A stretch of DNA of 64,000 bases from Struthio camelus. Lineage: Eukaryota; Chordata; Aves; Struthioniformes; Struthionidae. The position numbers and the translations under genes were made by a program. The notes below the pieces were generated by a model, which was not told where the DNA came from, did not search any database, and saw only the letters and a program-made list of their open reading frames with translations. Positions 23,281 to 34,605 of this stretch are shown piece after piece (the first letter of the stretch is position 1; each line of letters begins with the position of its first letter). The stretch lies in NCBI RefSeq assembly GCF_040807025.1, contig NC_090967.1, positions 5,082,001-5,146,000 on the forward strand. Reading direction: 5' to 3'.

Positions 23281-24010
23281 TAGCTATTCCCTGTTAAAGG
23301 GATCCATTTTACGGATGGGCAGCGAGGAGGAGGTTGCGCTGATGTGACTGTGCGTGGATGGTGTAAGAGGCCCTGCACCAGGGCGGCTCTCCGGCACAGC
23401 AGCAAGCGCAGCGCTCGTTGTACCCTGTCTCTCGACTGCGATTCTGCTGCCTGCGTCCCTCTCTCAACTTCCCCTGCGCTTTGGAGCCAGGCCTGCATGA
23501 GGTGTCCCCAGAGAGAAGGGCTCTCAGGGAAACGGAGCTGGAAATGCAGCCGGAGCGGTGTAGCGACAACGGTACAGCGGTGGGTTGGCGTGCTGAAATC
23601 CATGTTCCACCCCCTGGCTTTTGCGGGCTTGTCTGTGCATCCTTGCAGAAAGCGTTTCGCTTCCTGGCATGGGAAGCAACAAGGCCCACGGGAAGGAGTG
23701 AAATATGTGGGGGGCAGGAACTGCGCTTGCAGGGACCAGGGCTTGGTGCCGCTGCCCAACACCCCGTTGGCAACAGTTTGTCAGGGTCCCGCTCGGCACC
23801 TTCTCTTTTTTTCGCTTTCTCCTTCGAGCTGCTTGATAAAGGCTTGTCCCTCCACTCCCATCGTCCCGCGAGTGCAGCGGCAGGGCAAGGGGGTGCTGAG
23901 ACGTGGGAGGGAGGCTGGCGAGCGCGAGGCGACGGCGCTCCCATCTCCTGGACTGACAGTAATTACCACTCGCGGCGCTGCGAGCGTCACACGGCGCATG
24001 CTGCAAACAG
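23281..24010. promoter_or_regulatory. CpG-island-like block
   Basis: A hand count gives roughly 50 CpG in 780 bases, with GC near 58% and an estimated observed/expected ratio of about 0.75. That passes the usual island thresholds, while neighbouring sequence is strongly CpG-depleted. The densest part is 23821-24000, with about 19 CpG in 180 bases. A GGGCGG box lies near 23383, and no TATA box was seen. Open frames of 160 to 265 codons occur here in both orientations and several frames at once, which is the signature of stop-codon scarcity and not of coding. Such islands usually mark a promoter, sometimes an orphan or alternative one. The transcription direction is unknown. Confidence 0.5.
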
Positions 24011-24689
24011 AGACAGGGCTCTGCACGCCTCAACAGGTTTCTCCATTTAAATATCTTTTAAGCTCTGAGAGCAGTGTGCTTTCTGCCTCTACTTCTCCCC
24101 GCCTTTCCCCATTCAGGTGCTTTGAGAGAGTTTTGTTTTAACTAAACAGCATTTTACATTTCATGCAGAACCATCGTGTAGCTCGCATTTGTTTTCCCTC
24201 CACTGTGACAGGCTCTGACGTTATTTTGATGAGAAGATTTCTCAGCATTTTGAAACGATGTTCAGTCTTCCCTTGCTTGGGGTTGTTTTAACTGTGTGAG
24301 TTTCAGCAGTCCTGGTTGCAGCTCCCTGGGGATGGGCACTGAATCTGCCAAAATTTGAGAGCTCCAGGGACCAATTCCCTTTTCCTCTTCTCTTACTGCC
24401 ATGTGAAGTGCCTGTAAGACTGTGCCCACAGCAGGGAAACCCCCCGAACATGGTTATTCTTGATGGATAATTCTACTGTTGATATGATGTATTAGGAGCC
24501 TGTGGAGCTGAATTTAGTCCAGAATAAGGGTAAATCTAAACTACAGATGCTTTGCTTGTCTAGCACAGTGCCCTCATGGAGTTCCTACCCACGGAAGATA
24601 GGAAGACAGCTCTTTTGCCAAATACAATCAATATGTTGGCTGTTTTGGCAAAAGGACCCAATATAAATTGCTTCTTCATGGCGAGGGGG

Positions 24690-24755
24690 AAGGTGTGCAA
24701 GGGGCAGAAGGTGTGCAAGGGTCTGTGTGCGCTGGCAAAGGTGTGCAGGAAGGGG
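24690..24755 (+). repeat. Imperfect minisatellite (AAGGTGTGCAAGG units)
   Basis: AAGGTGTGCAAGG appears twice, 18 bases apart, then AAAGGTGTGCAGG a third time about 30 bases later, with GTGTGC repeated again between them. It is a small degenerate tandem, probably replication-slippage derived. Confidence 0.65.
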
Positions 24756-25539
24756 AAGAACGGTTTTTGTCATATCTGATTGACGTGAGTGCCAGCAAAG
24801 CTGGCTTGAGAGTGTCAGTGCAGGGCCTGGTTTTAGAGCAGGTTTGCAGCCTGATTTCACACCTAAACGCCTGATCCCGTAGCATTTATTTCCTTGATAG
24901 TGGTTTTCTTCAGTGGAGTTGCCTGGCAGAATTTGGTGCTGGAGGTAGCTCGTGCCAGCCCTCTGTGACTCTGGTGGCAGTGGCCGCGCTAGGATGCAGT
25001 CTCTGCATGAGGAGCTGCTGGCTCCGCCTAAGGCCGGGGTGGCTTAGCAGCACCCTTGTACTTGCCAGCACCCCTGTCACCCCAGAGTGGCAGCAGAGGT
25101 GACCATGACGGCCAGAGGGGCAGACAGTGGGGCAAGGCCACAGTTCTCCATCAAGGTCTTGAAATCTCTCCCAGCAGTCCCGGAAAGCTGTACAAACCCC
25201 AGCCGTGGCCTTTTCAGCTTTGTCAAACTGTCAGTTGTCCCAAAGCCCTGCATGGGGACCCAGGTGGGGTGCCCTTCAGCCAGCTCCCCTCCCACAAGCT
25301 TCAGGAAAGTGAGCGTCCTCCAGCTGTGCTCCACTGCTGCGAACTCAATTCCCCAGGCCTTGATTGAGCTCAGTCATTTAATTCTGCCTCTCTTTGGGCT
25401 GGGGAAGAAGTAGAGGAGGAAGAGGGAAGATGAGGAAGGTGCTGAGAGATCAATGGCAGCGTTTTGTGCTTGAAACTGGAAGCTTTTCAAAGCCTTCCAA
25501 AGGAGCTTAGAGGAGTCCGCAGGTAGGACTTGCTTTTAA

Positions 25540-25830
25540 ATTTCCTGGCATCTCTTAATCATTAGCTGCATCCAGAGGGAATTAAATAACGTCAATCAAC
25601 ATAAATTATTCTTCACGGGAGCATCAGCAGTGTGGGCAGTTTTTATTGTAACTTAAGCAGGAAATTGAAATATCAGCATCGGAGTGTGAAATACGCCATT
25701 GCAGTGAGCTGTTCTTCATAAAGCAAGAGCAGAAATGTAAAGAAGATTACACACTATTAGTCCCACTAGAATTTTGCTCTTAATCTGCCTTAAATTGAAA
25801 AATTATTTGGAAGCGTTAGTAGCTTTCTCG
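25540..25830. other. AT-rich block, possible conserved non-coding element
   Basis: AT-rich sequence with TCTTAATCATTAGCTG, GGAATTAAATAACG, ATAAATTATTC and other homeobox-type cores. No open frame or nameable repeat. It is followed immediately by a short CpG-containing stretch near 25825-25920. Function is only a guess from composition. Confidence 0.2.
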
Positions 25831-26438
25831 CAGCGTAGAAGAGAGGGGGCGTCCACAAGCGTGTGGGACCCACAGGGGATTTCAAAAGTGTTATGAGCAG
25901 AGGGATATCGGCGTAGAGTGGCCGTGGTCTTCACGTATGTAGGGGCTCACCTGGTCCCCTCCATGGTCATATCAGAGCGACACCACTGTCTTCAGCGTAT
26001 TATGCTGGCCCTTTGGGGAGGCAGAGCAGGGGACTCCGTGCCACGGGATGGGAGGAATTGGGGTGGAGAGCTCAGGGCTTACAGCACGCAGGGCTGGGAA
26101 TCCTGGTGTCCTGCCTCTTTTGTTAGTGCCTTACTGCCTCGATGTCTCCCCTCCTTCCAGGTCTGTGCGTAGACACACCACATGTCACAGCAAGAGGAGG
26201 ATTCTTGGGTCCCATCAGGGATGTTTGGCTCAATTTGAGGCACTTGAATGCTCAATGCAATTGAATTCCCAAAATTTTGGAGAGGGAGGGTCCTCCTGTC
26301 ATAGCCAGGGTATGAAATTTGGTAAACAGCACAGAAAAGAAAACCGCAGGAAAACATCTTCCCGGCCCTGGTGGATTGTTTTGTTTCAATTGCGCATAAT
26401 CATTTCACCCAATAAAGTTGAAAGATTTCATTTGGGCT

Positions 26439-26516
26439 TTTGATTGTATTAAAATATTAAACAAGGAATATAAAATTATAATAAAACGTTAGCATTAATA
26501 TTTTAATACAATCAAA
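26439..26516. repeat. Perfect 22-bp inverted repeat with 34-base loop
   Basis: The arm TTTGATTGTATTAAAATATTAA at 26439-26460 is exactly complementary to 26495-26516, separated by 34 AT-rich bases. The match ends abruptly on the loop side and weakens on the outer side. Both arms also contain the self-complementary TTAATATTTTAA. AATAAA lies just upstream at 26411. Possible origins are a MITE-like DNA transposon fossil or a local inverted duplication. As RNA it would form a weak AU stem, so a microRNA precursor is unlikely. Confidence 0.9.
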
Positions 26517-26520
26517 GGTT

Positions 26521-29143
26521 GAAACAAAGCATTAAAACTGCAGAGGAAACGTAGGGTGGAGAAGGCAGCTTATAGACAAGGGGGATTTATGCACATCATC
26601 AGCCGTGGCCGTCTTCTCTGCATTGCAATTATCTTGACATGCATACTCTGCCCCTCGCCCGAGCATGCACGCAGCTCACTTGCCTCTTAATCGGAGAAGC
26701 TCCCCCTTTCTTCAGACATAGGAAGAGACTCAGGCGGGAAGTCTCCTCACTCTTTTTGTAAATGAATGACTCTTGATCTTTAAATTCACACCATAAGAGG
26801 CAAGCGCACACAGAGGCCCCATGCTCCAGGGCACCCTGAAGAATGTCACTGAGCTTGGAGCTCGCCGAGGAAGAAATCTCCTTGTGGGGAGAGACTTTAT
26901 GTCTCTCTCTTGACAGCATGTCAAGAGGAAAAGGAAAGAGAAAGAAAAGACTCTTGGGGGTAATTTTTATAGCGTATTTTGAGAGAAGAGACAAACCTTG
27001 AAAGCTCCCATCAGCTGACGATCTGTTATTGCTGCACAATTCCTGTTACCTTTTTGCTTGGAAGAATACAAATGGTTTCGGAGCAAATGCCTGCGTAATG
27101 CTATTTACCAGGCCTGGCCTTATTGGGGAGATTTGTTCTCTTGCTCATAACCTTTTATTTTGACAGGAGCCAGCCAGGGATGGGTGTGCGATGAGATGAC
27201 TTGCTCTGCTGCAGATGTTCTTGGCACTCGCGGGATTTTGGGGTCTGCTCTTGGCACCCTAGTCTGGCAGTCACATACACGGTCCGGGTGCCGCCGGACA
27301 CTAGGAAATCAGAGCTGTGGTTCAGACGCTGAGAGTCACGGCGGGGAGTTTTGGTTTCAGTGGGAACTGGCACTGTCGGGGAGCTGGGGGGGAGGCAGGG
27401 CTTCACACTGGGGCTTCATTTTCCTTTTGGTGCGTCCTACTTTTACCAGTAATAATGGACTCTGTAGTGAGCTGTAATGACATAGCCAGTGAAGCTCAGG
27501 ACTGCTTAGGTTTGAGCCAATGAGCCTTGAACTGCCCCCTCTAAGTGTCCAGTGCTAACAGCGTTGAGTCTGATATTAGTGGGGAGCAGATCAGTGGAGT
27601 AGAGCTGCCTTGAAGAAATTTGCCTTGGATGTTTCTCTCAGACATTTGAGTTTGTGGTCGTGGGTTTTCTTCTCTTCACTATCCACTGTCTGTGGCCCAG
27701 GTTTCTTGTGTGAGGCAGAGCCTGGAAATTTGTCTGAAAGCTCCAGTCAATGCCTGGGAATTTCAGCCTCTGGTTTGCTCAGATGTGACCTCCAGCCATG
27801 AAGTGGAAACCCAGAGAGGCATCATGCTTGGCAGTGGAGTTTGATGTCATATTTAACGTCTGCTGAGGAGGAGACTTTGATCAGGGATCCTCTTTTGACC
27901 TATGGTTGTGCCTGTCACGCTTTATTCTCCAGCCGGTAATTGATGGGTGAATGAAAGTCCTGGGAAGTCCCCAAAGCCTCAAAGAAGAGCAGGGGGCTGC
28001 AAACCAGGAGTACAAACTCACTGCAGGCTTTCAGAAAAGTGCTGAGGAGGAGCAGGAGGCCTCACACACCTGAAATGCTCCTGGGAAAACCAGTCCCAGG
28101 CAATACTGAGCCTCCAGGTCCAGCCCAGTCCCACTGCTCGCCAACTGGACTGACTCAGTGGCTTTGCATCCCCAAGCCAAGGTGGTGCGGCTGGTCACTG
28201 CATCCTCTTTTTCCTAAGCCCTCCTCTTCTCCGCCTTTCTACACCAGGACTGTGATACAGCAATGCGCTTTCAGGCGCGCTTCGCTTCACGTCTGCGCCA
28301 GTGGACTTTGGCGGAGGTTCAGCACGTACCTCCGAGCTTTTCCAAACAGCAGGGGCTGGATCAGGGCCTCTCATAGCCTCCAAGCTCATCTGCTGCTGGT
28401 CTGAGAAATCCAATCTCCTCTGCTGCCTATTAGAGGCTCTGTTTATCGCCAGCCGCAGGGGCTCTGTCGTGTTCAGCGGAGGGGAAGGGAGGAGTCACAT
28501 TATTTCTCGCTATTGAGATTCATAAAAGGGAAAGGCACAGGAGAGATGCGGGAAGCAGTGCTATTAAGAAGAGGTAGCCCAGGCTCTGGCTTTTAACTGC
28601 CGTCCCTAATTTTATATGTCTTTCCTTGGACATCTGCTGTTGTCCACTGCTGGAGATGTGGTAGTAGGTTCATTGGGGCAACGGGCAGACCTGATGTGGC
28701 TGTTTTACATGAGAATTATCCTCACCGAATCCGTAGAGACCAGGAGGGCAGTTTGGAGCACACAAACTTTGTGGCTTTGGGGTCGTGCTGTAGCATGCAG
28801 CACTTCCTAGGAGCGGGGCTGAGTCCCCACTTAACTCCTTTCACATGTAGTGAGTCAGTTTGTGGAACAGTGATGGCTCCCCTTCGTCCATCTTCTCTGG
28901 TGCCTCAGGAGCTCGGGAGGATCAGCTCGGTCACAGATAACAGGGATCGCCAGCCCTTGTGTGCCACAGTGCCAGCAACCTGCCAGCTTATAATTAGCCT
29001 TCATGAATTATTCATTGGAGACACTGCGTCCATCAGATCTGACAGCCGTAATCGTTTTGCCAGCAAAATATGGGGTTTGTCTTATTTGTGAAAATGATTT
29101 GGGTAGCATTTTTTTTAAATAGAAAAAAAGGGGAGGAGGAGGC
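26521..29143. other. No gene recognised
   Basis: This is mixed sequence with modest CpG enrichment near 27220-27360 and 28190-28320. Several open frames of 100-136 codons overlap on both strands. A GC-rich palindromic patch CCGGGTGCCGCCGG lies near 27285. No splice-supported exon, RNA gene or nameable repeat was found. Confidence 0.5.
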
Positions 29144-29173
29144 ATGTGTGTGTGCATATATATAAGTATATAC

Positions 29174-29216
<43 letters not shown>

Positions 29217-29217
29217 T
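29144..29217. repeat. (TG)n/(TA)n compound microsatellite
   Basis: A short TG run at 29144-29154 passes into about 60 bases of nearly pure TA, interrupted by ACA at three places, ending at 29217. It is the longest microsatellite in the window and probably length-polymorphic. The purine-free alternation makes it prone to cruciform or slippage. Confidence 0.95.
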
Positions 29218-29444
29218 CCCCAAGTGCGCACGTGTTTTCTTTGCATGCTCACTGTATAATAAAAGCTGCGTTCGTGTCACGTGGACCAAACCTGTCAGTG
29301 ATGTAACTGATGAAACCAATTGGATTGCAGCAGGAATGAAGACATATTTATATCTGCTCTCTCTTTTATGCTCTAAAAATACCTTGCAATTTTGAATGGA
29401 TCCGTTTTTAGGCAGCTGTGTTTAGAAATACCTTCAGCCCCACA

Positions 29445-29460
29445 GTTTGTTGTTGTTGTT
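29445..29460 (+). repeat. Short (TTG)n repeat
   Basis: Five TTG units followed by GGGAGG. Too short to be informative; recorded for completeness. Confidence 0.7.
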
Positions 29461-29760
29461 GGGAGGCAGAGAGGGAGATCAGAGTCTTGGGGTCCTGCCA
29501 GTAGCTCTCAGATCTCCTGTCTCTTTAAGGTGGCGTCACGCTCCCTCTCTCTGCACTTTCATTCTTAAATACGGGATGTGTCCAGACTTTATGAGTTTAT
29601 AACAATAGCTGATAGTGCTGGGGAATGAATGGAGCTATGAAATATCTGACATAGCAATTAGGGCTGCTATCGCAGCGAGGCCTGATTTTTGCTGGAAGGG
29701 AAATTGCTGTAAACCAAGGCTAATTAATTGCTACTGAAAAAACCCACATACACAAATGAC

Positions 29761-29812
29761 CTGGGCCAAAATTCTCTGTTCTCATCGTGGTGTAAATCTG
29801 GACTAGATTCGC
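29761..29812. repeat. Fossil palindrome-like interspersed repeat, left arm
   Basis: CTGGGCCAAAATTCTCTGTTCTC followed by GTGGTGTAAATCTGGACTAG matches the GGCCAAATTCTGCTCTC...TGGTGTAAATCTGGAGTAA arm of the family seen at 2549 and 38342. It forms the 3' part of a 244-codon minus-strand open frame, which argues against that frame being a gene. Confidence 0.55.
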
Positions 29813-29884
29813 TAATTTTTGCATGGTTACCCTTTGTAAATGACCAAGCCCTAGCAAGCGTGCTAAGAGCAGTATTGTTGGCAA

Positions 29885-30530
29885 AGGTGTGCATTGCGGC
29901 CCAGCGGCTCCTTTGGCTTTCCTCAAAGATCAGCCCCCATTTATTCCGCACACTTGAAGCCTGGAGGCCCGTCGAGCCCGTTGCACAGGATCGCTTCTGT
30001 TTCTCTCTGCTGCAAAGGGAGCCTGGTGCAGCACCGCAAGGCAGCTTAGCTGTCTGCGTTACAGATGTCCCCAGCTCGCTCGCATCCGCACGCAGTGCCT
30101 TCAGCCTGCTTGGGTAGGGAGGGTGAAAAATCATCTCCCCATTTTCTCCCCTTGTTCTTTGGCAGTTTGCTTTACTCATCGCTCCCCTGAGCCATGCTGT
30201 CTCGTCCTTAGGGTATTGCTTCGCTACAGGACAGGTCTGTGCAAACAGGGCTGTAAATTCGGAGCAGGGTGATGGCAAGCAGGGAAAGGGTTTTAGGCAG
30301 GCAGCCAAGCTCTCCGTCCCTGGTCCAGTGGATGGAGCTGGCTGAGGTAGCTCTGGGCCTCGCCGTTCCCACCTGAGCCTTTCTGACCTGCCGGGGGCAA
30401 TGAGACAGAGATCCTCCTGCCATCGCGTCACCGGTGAGAAACAGCACAGTGGGTCCATGGCAGTTGCGTCCTGTGGCTATCGAACAGGCTGAGCTCGCAG
30501 GCTGAAAGGGGCCATCTCGCCGGCGGCTTC
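29885..30530. promoter_or_regulatory. CpG-enriched block
   Basis: Roughly 30 CpG in about 650 bases by eye, with GC in the mid-fifties. It is weaker than the blocks at 23281 and 42780 and borderline for a CpG island. A 244-codon ATG-started minus-strand frame (30458-29724) spans it. The plus strand also holds a 129-codon frame here. No protein family is recognised. Confidence 0.3.
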
Positions 30531-32531
30531 ACCAGGGACAAGGCATCTGACTTGTGTTTGTCAGTCTTTGAACTACAGTCCCCACCAAAGTCGATGACAG
30601 CTTTACCTGCATAGATGCAAGGAACAGAGTGGAAGATCATATCCTTAACAGGCAAAATCCATGACTGACTGACACCAGCCCAGGGTGCGAGGGACCTCCA
30701 GACTGTGTGGTGAGTGTGGCTGGCCTCAGCATCTCACGGGTTTCCCCCTTTCTTCACCAGCTCTTCCTCTGGTACGGCTCAGGGTCGGGGAGGGATGATG
30801 TGTGGGGGAAGGCCCCGTTGTAAGGAATACAGAGTGGTGGGGCCCTGGTTGCTTGTCCTCTCTGAGCCAGCACAGTAGCAAACACACTGCATTATTTAAA
30901 AGCCACTGTGCTTGACCCTACAAGGAGCTTTTCAATCGCCTGAATGTCAAGGAGAAAGATGTTGCTGTTTCGCTGATGGCTGGTGGGTTAACCTCCTCCT
31001 CATTTACAATGTGACCGAGGTGAGAGGCAAAGAGCAGCTCAGATGGGGGTGCATATGCGTGTGCGCACGCAGACACGCAAAGGATTGTGTATAAAAACAG
31101 CCTCGTGACCACCCTGAAGTGACCCTTGGAGCTGATGCTCTGGCCTGGGCAAACTCCCTCGGAGGGAGGCTCATCGCCAGGGAGGGAACCCAGGGCAGAG
31201 GAGCTGCAGCTCTGGGACGGAGCTCATCTCAGCCTGTCCTGCTCGGGCCCATCAGGCCAAGCGTGTTTGTTTATTGCTCCTGGTGGTTATTAGGGCTGGC
31301 CCCGAGATGCCAGCCAGGCCCATGTATCTGCTCGTCTCTCAGGGCCAGAAGGCCACAGACTGCCACTGCCATGCCCGCGGCAGCCGGCCGTGTTCCCAGC
31401 TTGGCCTCCTTGGGCATATGAGCCCCTTTGGTCCTTGCTGCCTGGAGCTGCTCCTCAGCGGCATTTCAGCAGCTTTTCACCTCCTGCCCCCAATCTTCCT
31501 TGGGGCAAAGAAGGTTTGGCCCTGGGCTTTTTATTGCTTGTTTACCAAGCTGCAAACCCTTCTTGCTCACTGATTGCTGTTATCAAATTAGATGTTTGCA
31601 ACCTTCTGTTCTGTTCTCTGGCTTCAGAAGGGACTTCTCCTTTCCCACAGACTTTCAGTGAAATCCCTTGCAAGACTGCAAGTCATTATCGGCGAGTCAC
31701 TGTTGCAGTGAGGTTGTGGGCAGTAGCAAAAGTCAGAAACCAGGGTCTGTCTGCAAGCAAAAATTCTCAATCGCTTTATAAACAACCAGTGGTGTGTGTA
31801 TCTATCTTGCAAATGTTGTTTTGCAGACAAGAAAAGGCCACCAGTTGCAGCGGTAGGTGTTCACCCCTTGTGACCTCATTAGAGGTTTTTCCCAGGTAAC
31901 CCACTAGTTTTATTTATTTAACAACGAGACTGGTTTTTTTCCCCTGTCTGCACAAAACATTTGCAAGAGCCAGAGCATCCTTTGCAGGGCGAGATGTACC
32001 ATGTTACGCAGAGTGATACTTAGTGTATAGATGCTTTTCATGTTCAAAGCAGCTGAAAGGTGGTACAGTAAAAATGAGGGTGAAGCTGATGGATGCATTG
32101 CTGATGTGAGAGCACGTTGTACCAGGCAGAGCCATGACCTCAAGCCTTGGAAGGCTGCAATCACAACCAACTCTGGGTGAAGAGGTACAAAGACAGGTAC
32201 CTAGAGAGAAACCGGCTGGAAGGAAGCACCCATGTTAGCCAGGAGCTGCCCCCAGAGCCCTGCTCCGAGCTGCAGAGTCCCCTGAGGATGTGTGCTCAGT
32301 ACACAGCACCCTGCCTAGCTGTGTGGGATGCGAGTCTGGCGCTGAGCAGATGGCGCAGGTGCATGACGCGCCTGATGCGTGGCGGGGGAAGACCTGCCAT
32401 GGGAGGAGAGGCAGGGTGGCGTCTCCGGACTCTCCTGTGAGCAGATTCTCAGCTCTGGACTGGGTATTGCAGGGAGAACTATTCCAGACTCGATAGTGAA
32501 ATAATTGGAGTGGTCTTGGCCACAAGCTGCG
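30531..32531. other. No gene recognised
   Basis: This is mixed sequence. TTTTTCCCAG directly abutting GTAACC at about 31895 resembles a back-to-back acceptor/donor pair, weaker than that at 44414. The longest frame is 169 codons (31390-31899, plus) with Leu/Ser/Pro-rich composition and no family resemblance. Confidence 0.45.
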
Positions 32532-32546
32532 TTTTTTTTTTTTTTT
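32532..32546 (+). repeat. Poly(T) tract
   Basis: Fifteen T, followed by ATTATTCTTCACTCC. On the minus strand this is an A15 tract, but no retroposed body or flanking duplication could be recognised. Confidence 0.85.
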
Positions 32547-32984
32547 ATTATTCTTCACTCCACAGTAACTTTTGCTAGCCCTGCGTTAAGTACCTGGCAT
32601 AGTTGGCAGAACATGAAGAGGAGAGGACTGGGGGTGGTTCACTTTGTTCATGGGCAGTTTGGAAATGTCTCTAAGGCAGCCTGATGTCTTTTGGCACCTG
32701 CAAAGATAGGCAGACTCTTGCATCCCTCAGTTTGTGTTGTGGAAGGACCAAAGGGCCACAGCTACAGTCTTGCCTTGGTAAATGCTGCAAATACTGTATT
32801 TCATCTCTCCTGTAATGATGATGAGGCCCCTCTCTGTAATCCCAGGGGTTACCCAAGGAAGCCCTCCGGTTCCCTGCTGCTGCCGCTCCAGACAAGGCTA
32901 CTATTTTACACCTGGGTAAAAAGTTGACTAAATCTAGCTAGAATGGATTCAGTCCCAACAGCATGCTGTAGACAGAAGGTCAAA

Positions 32985-33085
32985 TTTCCCAAGTGCTTGA
33001 GGAGTAGCTGTCACATTTTTGACTCGGGTCTAGGCACCTAACTTGCACAGACTGAAACTTTTCAAGGCTAAGTTTCATCACAAGA
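32985..33085. repeat. Fossil interspersed repeat, TTAGGTGC/GCACCTAA family
   Basis: AAATTTCCCAAGTGCTTGAGGAG, then CACATTTTTGACTCGGGTCTAGGCACCTAACTTGCACAG, parallels the sauropsid repeat in which AAGTGCTT...GGCACCTAA modules alternate with CCCATTTTCAAAAGTGACTTAGG. It is strongly decayed. A second copy lies at 34485. Confidence 0.45.
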
Positions 33086-33979
33086 GCCTTTTCATACTCG
33101 TTCTCAGAATCCAGTATGGATTAGCGTCATTAGAAGAGATGAGATGCGATCCAGAATAGATGAGATACCAGTACAATAGATCAGTTAGAACACAGAATGG
33201 GTCAAAAATCACAAACAACCAGGGAGATTATTAGATCAAGAAGATGAAATTAGGTAGAGCAACTCTTCTGCTACCCTGGCTTTCCTAATCATGCTCCCAG
33301 CCAAAAACAGCTTGTGCAATGATGGCAAAAAAAAAAATGAAACATGCTTCAGAATCAGGCATTTGAATTTGTCCAGAACTGTACCTCTATCCCAGTCTGC
33401 CTGTCTGTATTGAGATGCAAAAAGAAAGGGGAAGAATGAAAGGCAAGCGATAGTGATTAGCAAAGGCTATGGCCAAGGGCCTTTTCTAGAGCTGCAGTGG
33501 GATGGGCAACCGCTTGTAGAGCTGATGAGCTTTAGATCTTGAGTTAAAGCAAAGAAAGGAAGAGCCTAGGCAGGCAAAGTTACGCAGCACTTGGCTTTAT
33601 TTATTTCTCCCCTCCACATCAGCAGTTGCCGGAGTCAACTCTTCAGGAAACTTGCTTATTGTTGCTGGAGGTTTTTAGTGTTTGTTTTTCCAGAAGCAAT
33701 AATTCCCATGGATGGAAACACAGTTAAAGCTTCTTATAGCAATTAACCCATCTGCTCTGGTCCACACTGCTGGATATTACTGCTAACTGGAAAACATCAT
33801 CCATTTGTTTATATTAAAGAGAAGAGAGAGGTTTGTAAAGACGAGGTTGGAATGAGATCATTCAGTCGAAGTGGGCCATAAACTGTTCATCTAACAGGAG
33901 CGAGTGGAGTGCCTGTAAACTCCACATGTAAACTGTGTAATCACCTTGTTAACACACTTTCCAGCAGCAACTTTCCTGA

Positions 33980-34125
33980 CTCCTGCCTGCTCAGGAATAT
34001 TCATGTGCTCATGCATCATTTTAATGAACTTATCAACACATTCATAAGCTATTAATTAAACATTTATTAGTAATTATGCTTTGGTATTGCTTCATGTGTA
34101 ATTCCCAGCGTTATAAATACAACAT
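33980..34125. promoter_or_regulatory. Homeodomain-motif-rich AT block
   Basis: Six overlapping TAAT/ATTA cores lie within 26 bases (34051-34076), with further TAAT at 34022 and near 34100 and ATGCAT near 34010. Homeodomain proteins bind TAAT cores, so an enhancer core is plausible. AT-rich sequence gives many such matches by chance, and there is no conservation evidence here. Confidence 0.25.
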
Positions 34126-34484
34126 CTCATCCTGGCGTTTCACCAGCCCACTCCACAGCATGAGAAAGACCCTCTCGGCCCCTCAACAAAGCACAGGGCT
34201 CCTTCCCTCCCGTTCTGCCCAGCCCTCACCCAAATCCAGCTCTTACTAATCAACACATGCAGCTTCCCTGGACAACGTGCAGATGAGCTGGTAGGAGAAA
34301 ATGGCAGAATTCAATGGGTGACGGCCCACATTATCAAGGCAAATGTGTGCTGTGGGGCAGCAGCGTGCACAATGGGTACTTGCTTATTGTTTCCATCTGT
34401 TGGCATCAAACTATTGGCTCTTGTCTTATCGCTGGGGCGTAAACCCTTCACAGACAGGGAGCGTGGTTTGGTGAGAGGCATAAC

Positions 34485-34605
34485 AAAAGCACCTGAGAAA
34501 TTTAGGTGCTTGATGCCTTTGATGCCTTGGAATCAGTTCCAGAAAGGATCTTAGGTACTTGAATCCCATAGGTTTCATTCAGGAAGAAATGTGTGTGATG
34601 ACCTG
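34485..34605. repeat. Fossil interspersed repeat, TTAGGTGC family, with 8-bp hairpin
   Basis: AAGCACCT (34487-34494) and AGGTGCTT (34504-34511) are perfect inverted arms with a 9-base loop. TTTAGGTGCTTGATGCCTTTGATG and CTTAGGTACTTGAATCCCATAGG follow. This is the module order of a sauropsid palindrome-like repeat with TTAGGTGCCTAAATACCTTTGA and CTTAGGTGCCTAAATCCCATTGA. Confidence 0.5.

Noticed and set aside
23309..24141. 265-codon plus-strand and 211-codon minus-strand open frames
   Set aside because: They overlap one another in several frames inside a CpG-rich block where stop codons are scarce. Composition is low-complexity Ser/Arg/Cys/Pro and no family is recognised.
26411..26416. AATAAA as a gene's polyadenylation signal
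   Set aside because: It is in AT-rich sequence with no upstream coding frame. The hexamer is expected many times in this window.
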